Shown here: one piece after another, positions 1 through 11,500 of the stretch
Layout: every line of letters starts with the position of its first letter
Position numbering within the stretch: position 1 is the stretch's first letter
Position numbers and translations under genes: made by a program
DNA from: Tranzscheliella williamsii
Taxonomy: Eukaryota; Basidiomycota; Ustilaginomycetes; Ustilaginales; Ustilaginaceae
Direction: 5' to 3'
NCBI GenBank assembly: GCA_023212725.1
Contig: JALBYF010000007.1
Span: forward strand, 248,001-312,000
DNA: 64,000 nucleotides
The notes under the pieces: generated by a model
The model's input: only the letters and a program-made list of their open reading frames with translations
Told to the model about the DNA's origin: nothing
Database searches by the model: none

Positions 1-1479
1 GTGCTGAAAGGTACTCCGCTGCAGTCCAAGTTCGCTGCCAAGCTGCTAGCAATTGTTGCTACCGGGGGCGCACGAGGAGGGCGTAAGGCTGCAGGGCAAA
101 AGCCGGGCACACCCGGCATCTCCGTCTCTGGCTCGGCAGCCTATGGTGTGCTCGAGGAAGTGCTCGACAATGTGGCCAAGCACCTGTCGAGCGCAAAGCC
201 CGACAGGCAGGTTGCGAGTCTGCACAGCCTGGCTCAGATGTTCAAGCATGCCCCAGACGCTTCCGAGAATGTCAGTGACACGGTGGTCAAGACGATCCTC
301 TCCGATGTGCTGCTGAAACCGCTTCCGGCCAACAAGGCCAAGGCGTACGGCAATGGGGAAGAAGATTGGATCGAGGATTCGGCGATCGACCACGACCTCA
401 ACTCGAAGCTGCTCGCCATCCAGGTCTTGACAAAGCGGTGCGAAGCATTCGCAGAGACCGAGAGTGCGAGCGACATGGCCAAGCCCATCTTCCGTCTGCT
501 CTGGGCGGTGATCGCTGCAGGCGAGGCCAAGGCGACGCTGAACACGCCTGCGCCGGCCAAGTCGAGGATGCGTCTGCAGGCGGCCGTCTGTGTGCTCAAG
601 CTGGCGCGGCACCCGGCCTACGACGCCTGCATTGGCCGCGAATACTTCCACCTCGCCTTTACGGTGCAGGATGAGTCGTTCAACGTGCGCTCGCGCATCC
701 TGCACAAGCTGCTCACCTATCTCAAAACGCGCAAGATCGACTCGCGCTTCTTGGCCATGGCCTTTCTGGCGGCGTACGACCCCGAGGAAGAGAACCGCAA
801 CATGGTGCTCCGGTACTGCCAGGCGACCTCGCGCGCGCTGCCGCCGGAGTACCGGCTGAAGCAGCTAGATGTCTCCTTCCCGCGCTTTGTCCACCTGCTG
901 GCGAACCACCCGGACTTTTCGCGCGAGACCAGCGAGGACCTGGCGCAGTTTGTCCGCTATCTGGACTTTTTCCTGGACTGTCTGGCGGGGCCTGCCAACG
1001 TGTCGCTCTTCTACTATCTGGCGACGCGGGTCAAGGGGGTGCGCGATGCCGAGTCGCAGGGCGCGTCGGAGAATCTGTATGCGCTTTCCGAGCTGGCGCA
1101 GCTGGTGATCCGGCGGCGCAGCGTGCAGCACGGCTGGGCGGTCGAGAGCTACCCGGGCAAGATCACGCTCCCCGCCGACATCTTCAAGCCGCTGCCGAGC
1201 CGTGAGGTGCAGCGCGAGATCTACGACCGCCAGTACCTTCCCGCGGACCTGGCGCGGCAGCTCGCCGACGCGCGCCCCGCCAAGGCCGCGCGCCAGGCCT
1301 CCGCCGCCAGGTGGACCGTCGCCGCCATCGCCCCCGCCCGCAAGCGCCCCACCCCCGCCACCGCCCCCCGCCGCACCAAGAAACGCCGCACCCGCGTCGA
1401 CCACTCCCCCGCCTCCGACTCGCTCACCTCCCCCGACTCCGACAGCAACCAGAGCTCCGACCTCTCCGAGCCCGAGTAG
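1..1479 (+). CDS. PDS5: Sister chromatid cohesion protein Pds5, C-terminal part (5' truncated by window edge)
   Basis: Pds5 binds the cohesin ring and regulates cohesin loading, release and sister chromatid cohesion in the nucleus. The frame is open from base 1 to a TAG at 1477-1479 (492 codons), so the start lies outside the window; full-length fungal Pds5 is roughly 1100-1300 residues. The visible part is an all-helical HEAT-repeat region (for example SRILHKLLTYLKTRKIDSRF and DVSFPRFVHLLANHPDF) followed, after about residue 410, by a low-complexity A/P/K/R-rich tail with basic KKRRTR and a serine/aspartate-rich end, as expected for the disordered Pds5 C-terminus. Assignment rests on the pattern of helices and conserved blocks, not on an active site. 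It converges on the SET3-like gene. The last 220 bases of the coding strand are strikingly C-rich. Confidence 0.85.
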   Translation: MLKGTPLQSKFAAKLLAIVATGGARGGRKAAGQKPGTPGISVSGSAAYGVLEEVLDNVAKHLSSAKPDRQVASLHSLAQMFKHAPDASENVSDTVVKTILSDVLLKPLPANKAKAYGNGEEDWIEDSAIDHDLNSKLLAIQVLTKRCEAFAETESASDMAKPIFRLLWAVIAAGEAKATLNTPAPAKSRMRLQAAVCVLKLARHPAYDACIGREYFHLAFTVQDESFNVRSRILHKLLTYLKTRKIDSRFLAMAFLAAYDPEEENRNMVLRYCQATSRALPPEYRLKQLDVSFPRFVHLLANHPDFSRETSEDLAQFVRYLDFFLDCLAGPANVSLFYYLATRVKGVRDAESQGASENLYALSELAQLVIRRRSVQHGWAVESYPGKITLPADIFKPLPSREVQREIYDRQYLPADLARQLADARPAKAARQASAARWTVAAIAPARKRPTPATAPRRTKKRRTRVDHSPASDSLTSPDSDSNQSSDLSEPE

Positions 1480-1739
1480 CACTCCCCTCTACCCTACCCG
1501 CCCCGTCCGCTGTCTGCTATGTACTCGTACCCGCCTCGCTTGTGCCGACGCCCGAGCCATCTACCGTGTGACCCTCGACGCTCGACGCGCGAGCCTGCCC
1601 GTTTGCTGGCCGCCATGACGGCGAATCGGCGGTTTGGTACAAAGATAGAGTACAGGTCGTAGATTACAGTGGGACACGCTGAGGGAGGTGTGCGGAATAA
1701 CAGTGGTGATGGTGGAGGTGAGGGGGGTGGGGAGGGGGA
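1480..1739. other. Convergent intergenic spacer PDS5 / SET3-like
   Basis: Tail-to-tail spacer of 260 bases holding the 3' untranslated regions of both genes. No further open frame or RNA gene is recognisable. A G-rich run near 1715-1740 leads into the G-rich (on this strand) end of the SET3-like gene. Confidence 0.6.
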
Positions 1740-4700
1740 TTAGCGCATCCAGGTGCCACGGCCGCGGGAGCCGCGCGGGCGGGGGCGGGCGGGCCATGCG
1801 CCGCGGAAGCCGCGGGGGGTGGGGGGCGGGGGGTGTGCGGGGGGGAGGTCTTCGTAGTCGCGCAGGTCGCGGTAGTCGCGCGGGTCGGGGCGGAGCATGT
1901 CGCGGGGGTCGGCATGCATCGTGCCGGCGACGGGAAGAACGGGGCCGTTGGCAAGCCCCAGGCTGCGGCCGCGCACGACAATGCCGCGCGCGTACGCGTC
2001 GGCGGGCCGCTCGTATGCCAGTCCGCCCGCGTGCTCGTCGTACTCGTTCAGCGACGCTCGGCGGTACGGCCCGGTTTGCGGGTGCGCACGTCCATGCGCC
2101 ACCGGCCCGTGCCCATCCAGCCGCCCGGCTAGCACCCCGCCCGCCACCCCCGCGTCCCGCTCCTCTCGCATCCGATCACGCTCTGCCCGGTGCAGCTGCT
2201 CGGCACGCTCGCGATCCCGTCCCCAAGGCCCCCGCTCTCGACCACGCTCTCGGTCGCGCTCGCGATCCCCCCACGCCCCATCCCGCGCCGGCTCGGCGCT
2301 TCGCGCAGCAAATTCCCGAGCCTCGCGCGCCTCGGCCCATGCATCCCGAGCATCGTGATCGCGCATACTGGCCGGCCCCTTGGGAATACCGGCAAAGTCT
2401 CGCGGCACTCCTCCCGGCACCGCAGCTGAGGTGGGCGTTGGCGAGGTCAGATTGACGCCAGCTAGACGCGACGAGGTGGAACTCGTGGTACTGGCAGACG
2501 AAGGCGTCGTACCGACGCCCATGTTCGGCGCAGACCGCCCAGGTGTTGCCACCGCATTCGGGCCTGTGGTAGGAGCCACGGCGGGGGGCGCCGAGGTGGT
2601 CGCAACAGCATTGGATCCCGTGGGCACTATTGCCGCCGAAGGCAGGTGGTTTCCGGATGCGCTCATGAAGGCGCGGGGTGCTTTTGGTGGATTGAACGTT
2701 GCTGATAAAGACGGTGACACAGGCGGGCGGCTAGCACCTCGTGGCGGTGCAGCGGACGGCGACTGTGCCGAATGAGAAGGCGAAAGGCTCGGCGAAGGTG
2801 CGGCCCATCCAGGAACAGAAACTGTGAGAGGGGCGGTCTGAGGCTTTACGAACGGATCCTCTAGTCCTCCCGCACCGCGACTGCTGGCTGCGGGACTTCC
2901 TATTCTCCCGTCGTGGAATTGTGTTTGCGCTCGACGCGTTTCGAGTCTCATGAGGAGCGATGGCGCCTCGCCGCCTGCAAGTGCCGACAAAGGTTCAACG
3001 GCGGGGAGCATGTCGACGTCGGCCATCGCTGGAGCGCCTATGGCAGCATCCGAAGGCGTCGCGCTCTCTGGCCAAGGAGACGGTTGACTGGCCTCGCGAC
3101 CGCCCTGCGTTTCTGCCCCTTGCCGTGGCTGCATCGCTTCTGCAGGCAGCGATGGGCGATCGGATTCCGGAGACGGCGATTTGGGGATCTCGACGGATCG
3201 AATAGCCGTCGGTGCGGATACGGAGGTAAACAAGACGTTGCGTACCGGCCTGATGGAAGTTCCCCCGGAGCCTTCTGCTTCGTTCGAGAAGGTGTAGGTC
3301 GATGTGCGTTCTTGAGGCGGGTGTGAAGGCGTGTGCAACGTCGCTGCAGGTACGAAATTCGCTGTCGAGGCCAGAGTTGATACCTGAGATAAGGCAGTCG
3401 GATGAAGTACCGATTGTGATCTTTCCATACCAGGGGAAGATACAGTATCGGAGGCCGGTGCATCCAGTGGTGAAGAAAGAGGAGCTGCAATCGATGCGGA
3501 AACACTGCTCTGCTGCTCCGAAATTCTTCGTTCGGCCAAACGCCGCTTGTATTCTGCCAACGATAGCTTTACCCTGGGTTCGACCTTCTGAACCTCCGGT
3601 TCGGGAGGAACGGGCTTCGAATCAGCGGGGCCAGCGGGGGGCTTACTGTCAATCTCTGCCTTTGCCGAATCCAAAGCTGTATCCTTCACTCCTTCATTCG
3701 ATGCGGCAGATACAGCGGTATGGTATGTCGTCAAGGCATCTGCCGACACTGGGGAGGCAATCGGCTGGTCGGAAACAGCTTTGGATTGGATGGCCGATTG
3801 AGCCTCACCCTGCTTGTTGTCATCGCCGCTCTCAGAGTCAGAGACAATGCGTCGCACCTTTTTGGTCTTAGGTGAAGCGTCTCTTTTGGCTTGCTTAGAA
3901 GAACGGGAGAGCGGAGATGACGGAGGATTGACCTCACTTGCCTTCCTGTCATCTTTTGTATTGCTTTCCTTCTTGGGAGACGGTGTCGGTCGTCCCTCGT
4001 GAGTTTCGCCGATGCCCCTGGTTGATGGTTTGCCTGTGGAGGCTGGACTGGGCTCGCCCTTCTTGTCATCTCGATCGCTATCGCTGGATTCGCTATCTCC
4101 CAGATCTAGAATAGAGTCTCGGTGCAACCGAGCTTCTTCTCGCTTTTGAAGCTTCATCGTCGTGTCCTTATCCTTGATCGTCTTCTTCGTTGATTTACTG
4201 CCTTGCTCTTGTCCATGCCTTGTTGCGCGCCGCTTCTTGGCCAGCTCGATATCCGACATGTTTCTTTCGTTCTCAGCTTTGTACTTGGCAGAGAGGCGCG
4301 GAACAGGAGGTGGGCTCAGGTCTGATCGATCGGTTCCAGGTGACGGTATCGACGAAAGCGGGGAACTTGGGTCAGCAACATTGCCAGATCTACGAGGCTT
4401 CTTGTTTGGCGTAGCGTCTCGGCCTTGCTCATCCTCTTCTTGCCCTTTTTCATCAGTATCAAAGTGAATACTGAGACGCGATGGTGCTTGCTTGAACTTT
4501 CGCTTCGTTCCCACCTTGGTCTTAGTGGCAGTACCGATCGATGGCGGCACTGCGGAAGTCTTAGTCGTCGTGCAAGCTCTGCGACCGTCGGATAAGACCG
4601 ACATCCTGTCATCATCCTCGTCGTCGGACGGCGACATAGTAGCTTTGATGCGTGTCCTAGTAGAGCGTTTCTTTGGTGGTAATAAAACGGGACCCGAGTT

Positions 4701-7286
4701 CTCGCCATCGTGTTGCTGATCCGACGGAGTTCCATTGCTTGCGATGTTCCTTGTTACTGCATTATTGCCCATTCGAAGCGCTCGTCTGAGCTCGTCATCT
4801 TCCTCCTCCGAATACACATCATCATGGCTAGTAACTGACAGCGGATCTGTCAGAGATGACGCGACCGAACGAGCATCGTCATTATCACTATCAAGGTCCT
4901 TTTCCGAATTTGCGCTTGATGGAATTTCATCGTCAAGCTGCATGGCGCCTCGTACCCCGCTGACGGTTTCTGCACCGCCACAGCCGAATTCGCCGTCATC
5001 GTCGGCGCGGAGTATGCCGTCACCTTCAGGTGTCGATGTAAGCAGAAACTCCTTACGTTCCTCGCTGTCCTGAGCACTTGGCTCGGTGCAATCGTCTCTG
5101 ATAGAGCTGTCTGGCGTTGGAGGGAATCCTATTGGTCGCCAGAATCGTTTGATGCCGACCAGGGGTGCGAAGTCGGGCAGCTTGGCTCTCCTGTTCGATT
5201 TGCCAGGCATCGTGACATTCAACAAGGACATGCCATTGCCTACTCGGAGCATCTGTGCAATAGCGCAGTCTTGCTTTCGTCCATTGTTTGCGCTGGCACC
5301 TCCGCCGCCACCAGGCGGAGCAGCTGAACCAATGCATGCACATAAAACGCAGCCCAGCAGTGCGGCGGCTACCGTTCCCATTTTGGCAGAAAATGCGGTG
5401 TCCGCGTATGGAAACTCGCCCTTTTCGGCTAGCGCGACCATATTGGCGGTGTGAGAGTCGGCATCGCCCTCGCTGTCCGTGAGCTGCAGGTACGGGTTCT
5501 GCACCAAGTCTGGCAGAAAGTGAACGATATGAGCGTCATCCCACTCCCAGCCCAGGGTAATTTCGTGAGAGCGAGAAATGTCAGAGATAGCGAAAAGTCC
5601 AAAGGAGAGCTCGGGCTCGTCGGCACGGCTTTGCGACGGTGGCGTGTCGGCATTTCGCTGGTGCCTGAGCAGAGAAACGGGCGACTGTGCACGTGAACTG
5701 GCACGAGATGTCAGACAAGGCTGACCGTTAGAACGGAAGAGGATAGGTCGCAGAACTGCGTTCGGGTGGCAGCTGAAACGGGCAAAGCGAGCTTCATCAC
5801 CGAATCTTCGAGCATCGATGGCAAGATTGAGAGGTGGCGGCAAAAGGTGGACATGGGGTTTAGTTGCTCCGAGAACAGCAAATTGGTTGATGGGATCTTT
5901 GCGGTATGTGTCGGCACTGTAAAGCTCTCCTCGAAGCTCGGAGATGAAAGAGCCTGCTGGTATCGGTTGATCTGCGAAGAGGCCGTGCATCACGGGCCTA
6001 GAAAAGGCGCGCGAGGCACACCACCCACGTTGAGGCTCGTCAGCCGAGCTGTTGATGTGCAGAACATTGTTGAAGACTCCAGCGGAAGCAGTTTCAGATA
6101 TGTGCCTTACGTATGTTCGCGCTGCAGCATCGGCTAGGGAGGCGCTTTCGATTTCGACTGGCACGCATTCCTTGCCCACAGGACCAAGACCGAACTCGGT
6201 TTCGGTGGTTTGATCTACAGGAGAGGCCAGATTGTGAGGCGATGAGCTATCTTCATCCATGGCGCTTGTCTCTCGGCTTTTGGTGCCTAAAGGGGTATTC
6301 TGGGCGACGAGGGGGGCAAGCATTCTGCCAGAGGGCATTGGGAGAGCTTTGATCGGACTGCCATGCTCCCAATCTAGCATTGCAGCGGCTAAGGAGTCCA
6401 ACACCTCGGGCTCCGCGACGACGTTTCTTGTGATCGGAGTGAACTCAACATGCCACGCCTCAAGCTGTTCAGCAATATCGAAAGGGTCGTCATATCGATC
6501 ATGGGCACTGCCGGGTGTGAAGGTGCCTCTGCTGGGCGTTGAGACGGTCGGGGTGTCGCCGCCTCGTCTAGACGACTTTTGGCCCTTGCGTTGCTTGTTC
6601 GCCCGGGATGGGCCACCAGCGCTGGCAGGTACCTCAGGAACGACGAATTGCGTGTTGCTAAGGTCCAGAGCTTGACTGGGTTTGCGAGAGCGCTGATTGG
6701 CAGGGGCTGGAGGTTTGCTGCTGAGCGAGGTAGGTGGTGCATGATCATCTGCGACAAAAGTATCTGGCGGCAGAGAGGCAGAGCTGGCTGTGTCGTTGAT
6801 GTAGTCCTGGGTATATGTGGCTGAAGCGAGAGCCTGTGCTTGCCTTTTCAGATTGCGATCCATGAGAGCCTTGCGAGCTTCATTATTCTTCCGCTTCTGC
6901 TGATGAGCTTGAGCGAAAGCAACGTCGACGGGTCTTGGCTCGCATTGTTCGCATAGGTATTCATCAGGTACAGATGCCTGGGACATGCCAAAGCAAGCAC
7001 AGTGTTGCCATACAAGGCAGCGGTCGCATTGGATAGTGAAGCCATCATCGTCGTCACAACCACAGATACAGCGGATGATACCGGCTTCCTCGTCGACGGT
7101 GCCTTGATCGTCGTCTTGTACGTCCTCTTCTGGTTGTGCAGAATCGACGGATTCATCGGCTGCGACATGAAAGGGCTGAGGTGCTGGTTCTGAGAGGTTT
7201 GGACGCGGAGGCTCGGTAGGTATCGAAGCTTTGTTGATTGGTGGATCGTCGCGGGCAAAGACGCCCATGGCAGGTGGTTTGATCAT
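1740..7286 (-). CDS. SET3: PHD-finger and SET-domain protein of the SET3/MLL5 type
   Basis: Single exon of 1848 codons, ATG at 7286-7284. A C4HC3 PHD finger lies at residues 73-116 ([11 protein letters not shown], then [14 protein letters not shown], then CEQC). A SET domain lies at about 415-585. PHD followed by SET is the layout of yeast Set3/Set4 and metazoan MLL5, chromatin readers that scaffold a histone deacetylase complex; the PHD of this family binds H3K4-methylated tails. The SET core is degenerate: the usual RFxNHSCxPN is [10 protein letters not shown], and the final catalytic block reads [11 protein letters not shown], resembling Set3 and not active methyltransferases, so catalysis is unlikely. 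The rest is acidic or serine-rich low complexity. The C-terminus holds an R/E/D alternating stretch (about 1690-1760). The length exceeds yeast Set3 (751 aa). The symbol is by family; orthology to SET4 is not excluded. Confidence 0.8.
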   Translation of the reverse strand: MIKPPAMGVFARDDPPINKASIPTEPPRPNLSEPAPQPFHVAADESVDSAQPEEDVQDDDQGTVDEEAGIIRCICGCDDDDGFTIQCDRCLVWQHCACFGMSQASVPDEYLCEQCEPRPVDVAFAQAHQQKRKNNEARKALMDRNLKRQAQALASATYTQDYINDTASSASLPPDTFVADDHAPPTSLSSKPPAPANQRSRKPSQALDLSNTQFVVPEVPASAGGPSRANKQRKGQKSSRRGGDTPTVSTPSRGTFTPGSAHDRYDDPFDIAEQLEAWHVEFTPITRNVVAEPEVLDSLAAAMLDWEHGSPIKALPMPSGRMLAPLVAQNTPLGTKSRETSAMDEDSSSPHNLASPVDQTTETEFGLGPVGKECVPVEIESASLADAAARTYVRHISETASAGVFNNVLHINSSADEPQRGWCASRAFSRPVMHGLFADQPIPAGSFISELRGELYSADTYRKDPINQFAVLGATKPHVHLLPPPLNLAIDARRFGDEARFARFSCHPNAVLRPILFRSNGQPCLTSRASSRAQSPVSLLRHQRNADTPPSQSRADEPELSFGLFAISDISRSHEITLGWEWDDAHIVHFLPDLVQNPYLQLTDSEGDADSHTANMVALAEKGEFPYADTAFSAKMGTVAAALLGCVLCACIGSAAPPGGGGGASANNGRKQDCAIAQMLRVGNGMSLLNVTMPGKSNRRAKLPDFAPLVGIKRFWRPIGFPPTPDSSIRDDCTEPSAQDSEERKEFLLTSTPEGDGILRADDDGEFGCGGAETVSGVRGAMQLDDEIPSSANSEKDLDSDNDDARSVASSLTDPLSVTSHDDVYSEEEDDELRRALRMGNNAVTRNIASNGTPSDQQHDGENSGPVLLPPKKRSTRTRIKATMSPSDDEDDDRMSVLSDGRRACTTTKTSAVPPSIGTATKTKVGTKRKFKQAPSRLSIHFDTDEKGQEEDEQGRDATPNKKPRRSGNVADPSSPLSSIPSPGTDRSDLSPPPVPRLSAKYKAENERNMSDIELAKKRRATRHGQEQGSKSTKKTIKDKDTTMKLQKREEARLHRDSILDLGDSESSDSDRDDKKGEPSPASTGKPSTRGIGETHEGRPTPSPKKESNTKDDRKASEVNPPSSPLSRSSKQAKRDASPKTKKVRRIVSDSESGDDNKQGEAQSAIQSKAVSDQPIASPVSADALTTYHTAVSAASNEGVKDTALDSAKAEIDSKPPAGPADSKPVPPEPEVQKVEPRVKLSLAEYKRRLAERRISEQQSSVSASIAAPLSSPLDAPASDTVSSPGMERSQSVLHPTALSQVSTLASTANFVPAATLHTPSHPPQERTSTYTFSNEAEGSGGTSIRPVRNVLFTSVSAPTAIRSVEIPKSPSPESDRPSLPAEAMQPRQGAETQGGREASQPSPWPESATPSDAAIGAPAMADVDMLPAVEPLSALAGGEAPSLLMRLETRRAQTQFHDGRIGSPAASSRGAGGLEDPFVKPQTAPLTVSVPGWAAPSPSLSPSHSAQSPSAAPPRGASRPPVSPSLSATFNPPKAPRAFMSASGNHLPSAAIVPTGSNAVATTSAPPAVAPTTGPNAVATPGRSAPNMGVGTTPSSASTTSSTSSRLAGVNLTSPTPTSAAVPGGVPRDFAGIPKGPASMRDHDARDAWAEAREAREFAARSAEPARDGAWGDRERDRERGRERGPWGRDRERAEQLHRAERDRMREERDAGVAGGVLAGRLDGHGPVAHGRAHPQTGPYRRASLNEYDEHAGGLAYERPADAYARGIVVRGRSLGLANGPVLPVAGTMHADPRDMLRPDPRDYRDLRDYEDLPPAHPPPPTPRGFRGAWPARPRPRGSRGRGTWMR

Positions 7287-8546
7287 CTTAGCAATTCAGG
7301 CGGACGTGGGGGCAGAAGCAGACAAGGGTCGACTTGCTGCGGCCAGTAGGTTAAGACGGAAAGTCCACCCCTTTCGAGGATGAAAGAACGGGGCTCGTAA
7401 GCAGGCTTAGACACGGATGAGACTCCGGGCAAAGGCCATGATGAAGCCAGGAGCGAGTTTGTACGGCTGTCGCGCGGGCGTGTCAGATTGTGACGAGCAG
7501 AGACAGCCAAAGGCATCCCAAGGCGGTGGCAGTGCAGGGTGATGATTTGAGAAATACTAGGCAAGGCAGTAGAGTAGGACGCAAGCGGATGCATGGGACG
7601 GTGCGACGTCCTATGTCAAATATGGACCTCGCATGAGCGTAGCAACACAGAGAGAGGTAGCTAGCTGGTTGGTGACACGGACGAAGGTCGATCGATTGTC
7701 TGAAAGAGGAGGCGTATGTTTGTGGTGCAGAGCGAGGGAGATAAAGGAAAGGCGAAGTCGGAAGAGAAGAAGCAGATGTGCTGCGGACTGCGCAGCAGTA
7801 TAGCCACGAGTCACAAGGATAGGGCAGGGGTGAGTGGTGGTTGGGACTATGATAATGGATGCGACAGATGGTCCTGACAGCGATTTTACTATAGAGCGAA
7901 GCGATTCTAAGTGGGAGTGGGAGCCGGTACCAGAGCGCGAACCGACGCATTCAAAGCTTACAGCTTGTTTGCTTTAGGATGCTGCCAAGTAGAAAAAAAC
8001 TTCAAAGTTGCTTGACTCAGCCTTTCAATTCGTCAGGCGGCTATGCTAATTCGAGCTTCAAGTAGTCGTTGGGGGGTTCTTGATCCTGAATTCTGAATTA
8101 CGGATTTGGTCTTCGCTACGCTTGTAATGGATATTTATGACGAGGCAAGCGTTGAGCGTCGACTTGGCAGCGACGGCGACGCACTCAAGAAGAACGTTTG
8201 CGGTGATTTCACATCCACATTGAGCCATCCATTCCTCCAACTCTCTGCCATGCCTTTGTCACCCTCTGGCGCCACCCTCACTTAATCGCTCTGCTTCAGC
8301 ACCCTCTCCTACCCCTTTTCACCTCTCGAGATCTTCGCTAGGCCTGTCTAAAGCGTCACTCAGCCTTCTTCGCTGGTTGCAGTCCAGTATCGGTAGCATT
8401 TTGACACCTTTTTGCAGAACGGATCAAACCAACGCTTCCTCTCCCATGATTGTTTAAATCATATCCATCCTTTCTTGCTTGCAGATTGCTCCTTGAAGCT
8501 CCTTTCAAAAGACTGCTATCTGCCGACGAGGTACGCACCGCTCCAG
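7287..8546. promoter_or_regulatory. Divergent promoter region SET3-like / BRR2
   Basis: 1.26 kb head-to-head spacer between the SET3-like gene (-) and BRR2 (+). It should hold both promoters and leaders. On the BRR2 side, 8250-8335 is strongly pyrimidine-rich, a common feature of fungal core promoters lacking a TATA box. No TATA element is convincing. Short open frames here show no recognisable protein. Confidence 0.5.
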
Positions 8547-11500
8547 ATGCCGCCAAAAAATCCCGACCATTCCGGCTACCAGTACGCTGCACTCTCTTCG
8601 CTGGTCATCAACAGCGACCGCTCGCATCGAAGAACAGATGAACCTTCGGGCGAGATAGAATCGCTTGCCGGTCGCATCAGCGTCCGTGACATGGGCGCCG
8701 CTGTCAAGTCTGAAGGCATCAAAGACCTCGACAAGAAAAGGAAAAAGGCACAAGCCGATGATGGGCTCAAGCAACGCAATCCAAAGAGACAGGCCGCATC
8801 TCACCAAACCACCTATACCGATATCCTTCAGGCTACCGCCGAACTTGAAGGTCTCAGGTATCATCCTAAGACCACCGAGAACCGTGAGATTTACGCCCTC
8901 ATCCTTAATATCGTCAACACCTCCCTTGGCGACCAGGCACAGGATATCATCAGATCTGCAGCCGACACCACTCTTGAGATTCTCAAGGACGAAGATCTCA
9001 AAGACTTTGACAAGAAGAGAGAGATCCAGGACATTCTCGGTCCCCTCTCCACTGAAACATTCGGCCACCTCGTCAATCTCAGCAAAAAGATCACCGACTA
9101 TTACGTGGATGAAGACAAGGCCCAGAACCCAGATGTCGATCCCAAGCTTGGAGAGATCGATCAAGACACCGGCGTGGCCGTACTTTTCGACGAAGAAGAA
9201 GAAGAAAGTGACCAGGATGGGCTAGGCTACGTTGTTCGTGACGAGTCGGACGAAGATGGTGATTCTGATCATAACGGGCCTAGCTCGGATGCCGGGGAAA
9301 AGCGTCATTCTGATCAAGACGACATGGAGGAGGACGCAGCTAGCGATGCAGAGGCCCTCACTATCGGTTCGAGCAAGCCAAAAGGCGACGCTGCGACCGG
9401 CGGCGACAAATCACGAGTCACTCCGAATAATGTCGATGCTTTCTGGATTCAACGCCAGGTCGCACAGCATTACACAGACGCCCACGAGGCCAGCGAGAAA
9501 GCAGATGCTGCTTTTGACATCTTGTCGGCAGAATCGGATAACAGGGATTGCGAGAACAGCTTGATGGAGCTTTTTGAGTATGACAAGTTCGACCTCGTCC
9601 AGCTTCTCACCAAAAACCGCGAGATGATTGTATGGTGCACGAGACTCAACAGGGCCGACGCCGATGAACGGGTCAATGTTGAGGTTGCGATGAGAGAGAA
9701 GGGCGTAGGATGGATCCTCAAGGCTTTGCAAGGCGACAGGGCCACTTCTGGCTCAGATAAGACTGCTAACGGTCTCACCCCGATCGACTTGAAGGATGCA
9801 CATGAGCGTGCCAAGCGCTTGACTTCCCGCGCTACCATTGCTCCCGGTTCCACGGCGCAACCCAGACGCGGTGTCGATCTCGAGGCTATGGCCTTCACGC
9901 AGGGCGGGCATCTCAACACTAACGCTGTAGTGCGCCTCCCCAAAGATACGATCAAGAGGACGAAGAAAGGCTATGAGGAAATACACATCCCTGCTCCTGT
10001 CAAAAAGACGGTTGGAGAAGGAGAGCTGGTGCCCATATCTAGCATCCCTTTATGGGCTCAGGCCGCCTTCCCAGGTGCAACCTCGTTAAACCCCATCCAG
10101 TCCCGATGCTACCCCGTCGCATTTGGTTCCGATGAACCCATGCTGCTCTGTGCTCCCACTGGAGCTGGCAAGACCAACGTCGCTATGCTCACCATGCTCA
10201 ACGAGATTGGAAAGTGGCGCGATGAACGCACAGGCGATATCGACCTTAATGCGTTCAAGATCGTCTACGTTGCTCCTATGAAAGCTTTGGTTTCCGAGCA
10301 GGCTACCAATTTCCGAGATCGCTTGCAGTCTTTCGGCATTACTGTCAATGAGTTGACGGGCGACAGCCAACTCACCAAGGCTCAAATTGCAGAGACACAG
10401 ATCATTGTAACCACGCCAGAGAAGTGGGACGTCATCAGTCGAAAGAGCACCGACACTTCCTACACTAATCTCGTTCGTCTCTTAATAGTCGACGAGATCC
10501 ATCTGCTCCACGACGACCGTGGACCCGTCCTCGAGTCCATCATTGCCCGTACCATTCGCAAGATGGAGCAGATGAACGACCCTGTCCGTCTCATTGGTCT
10601 TTCTGCCACCTTGCCCAACTACCATGACGTTGCCACCTTTTTAAGGGTGAATCCCAAATCCGGACTCTTCTACTTTGAGAGTAATTACCGTCCCTGTCCG
10701 CTCAAGCAGGAATACGTTGGCATTACCGAGAAGAAGGCTATCAAACGTTTGCTCGTGATGAACGAAGTCACTTACGAGAAGACGCTCGACCAAGCAGGCA
10801 AGAATCAGGTGCTGATCTTCGTACATTCCCGCAAGGAAACGGCTAAAACTGCCAAATTCATCCGCGATCGGGCCATGGAACAAAACACATTAAATCAATT
10901 CCTGCCTCCATCACCAGCATCGCAGGAAGTACTACGATCCGAGCTTGAGAACGTTACGGATGCCAACCTCAAGGATGTTATGCCTTATGGTTTCGGCATC
11001 CATCACGCTGGCATGTCGCGCTTGGATCGAGAGCTTGTCGAGGCGCTATTTGCGGACGGTCATCTTCAAGTACTTGTCTCGACCGCCACTCTCGCCTGGG
11101 GTGTCAACCTGCCTGCTCACACGGTCATCATCAAGGGCACACAGATCTATAATCCCGAAAAAGGTCAATGGTGCGAGATCACCCCTCAAGATATGCTGCA
11201 GATGCTAGGGCGTGCGGGTCGACCACAATACGATACCTTTGGTGAAGGTATCATCATTACAAATCACTCCGAACTGCAGTATTACCTCAGTCTGTTGAAT
11301 CAGCAGCTTCCTATCGAATCGCAGCTCGTATCCAAGCTTGCAGACAACCTGAACGCCGAAATCGTCCTTGGCACTATCCGCAACCGCGACGAGGCTGTTG
11401 CATGGCTCGGCTATACCTATCTTTATGTTCGGATGCTACGTTCGCCCGCGCTCTACAGCGTCACTGCCGACTACGCCGACGATGATCCGTTCTTGGAGCA

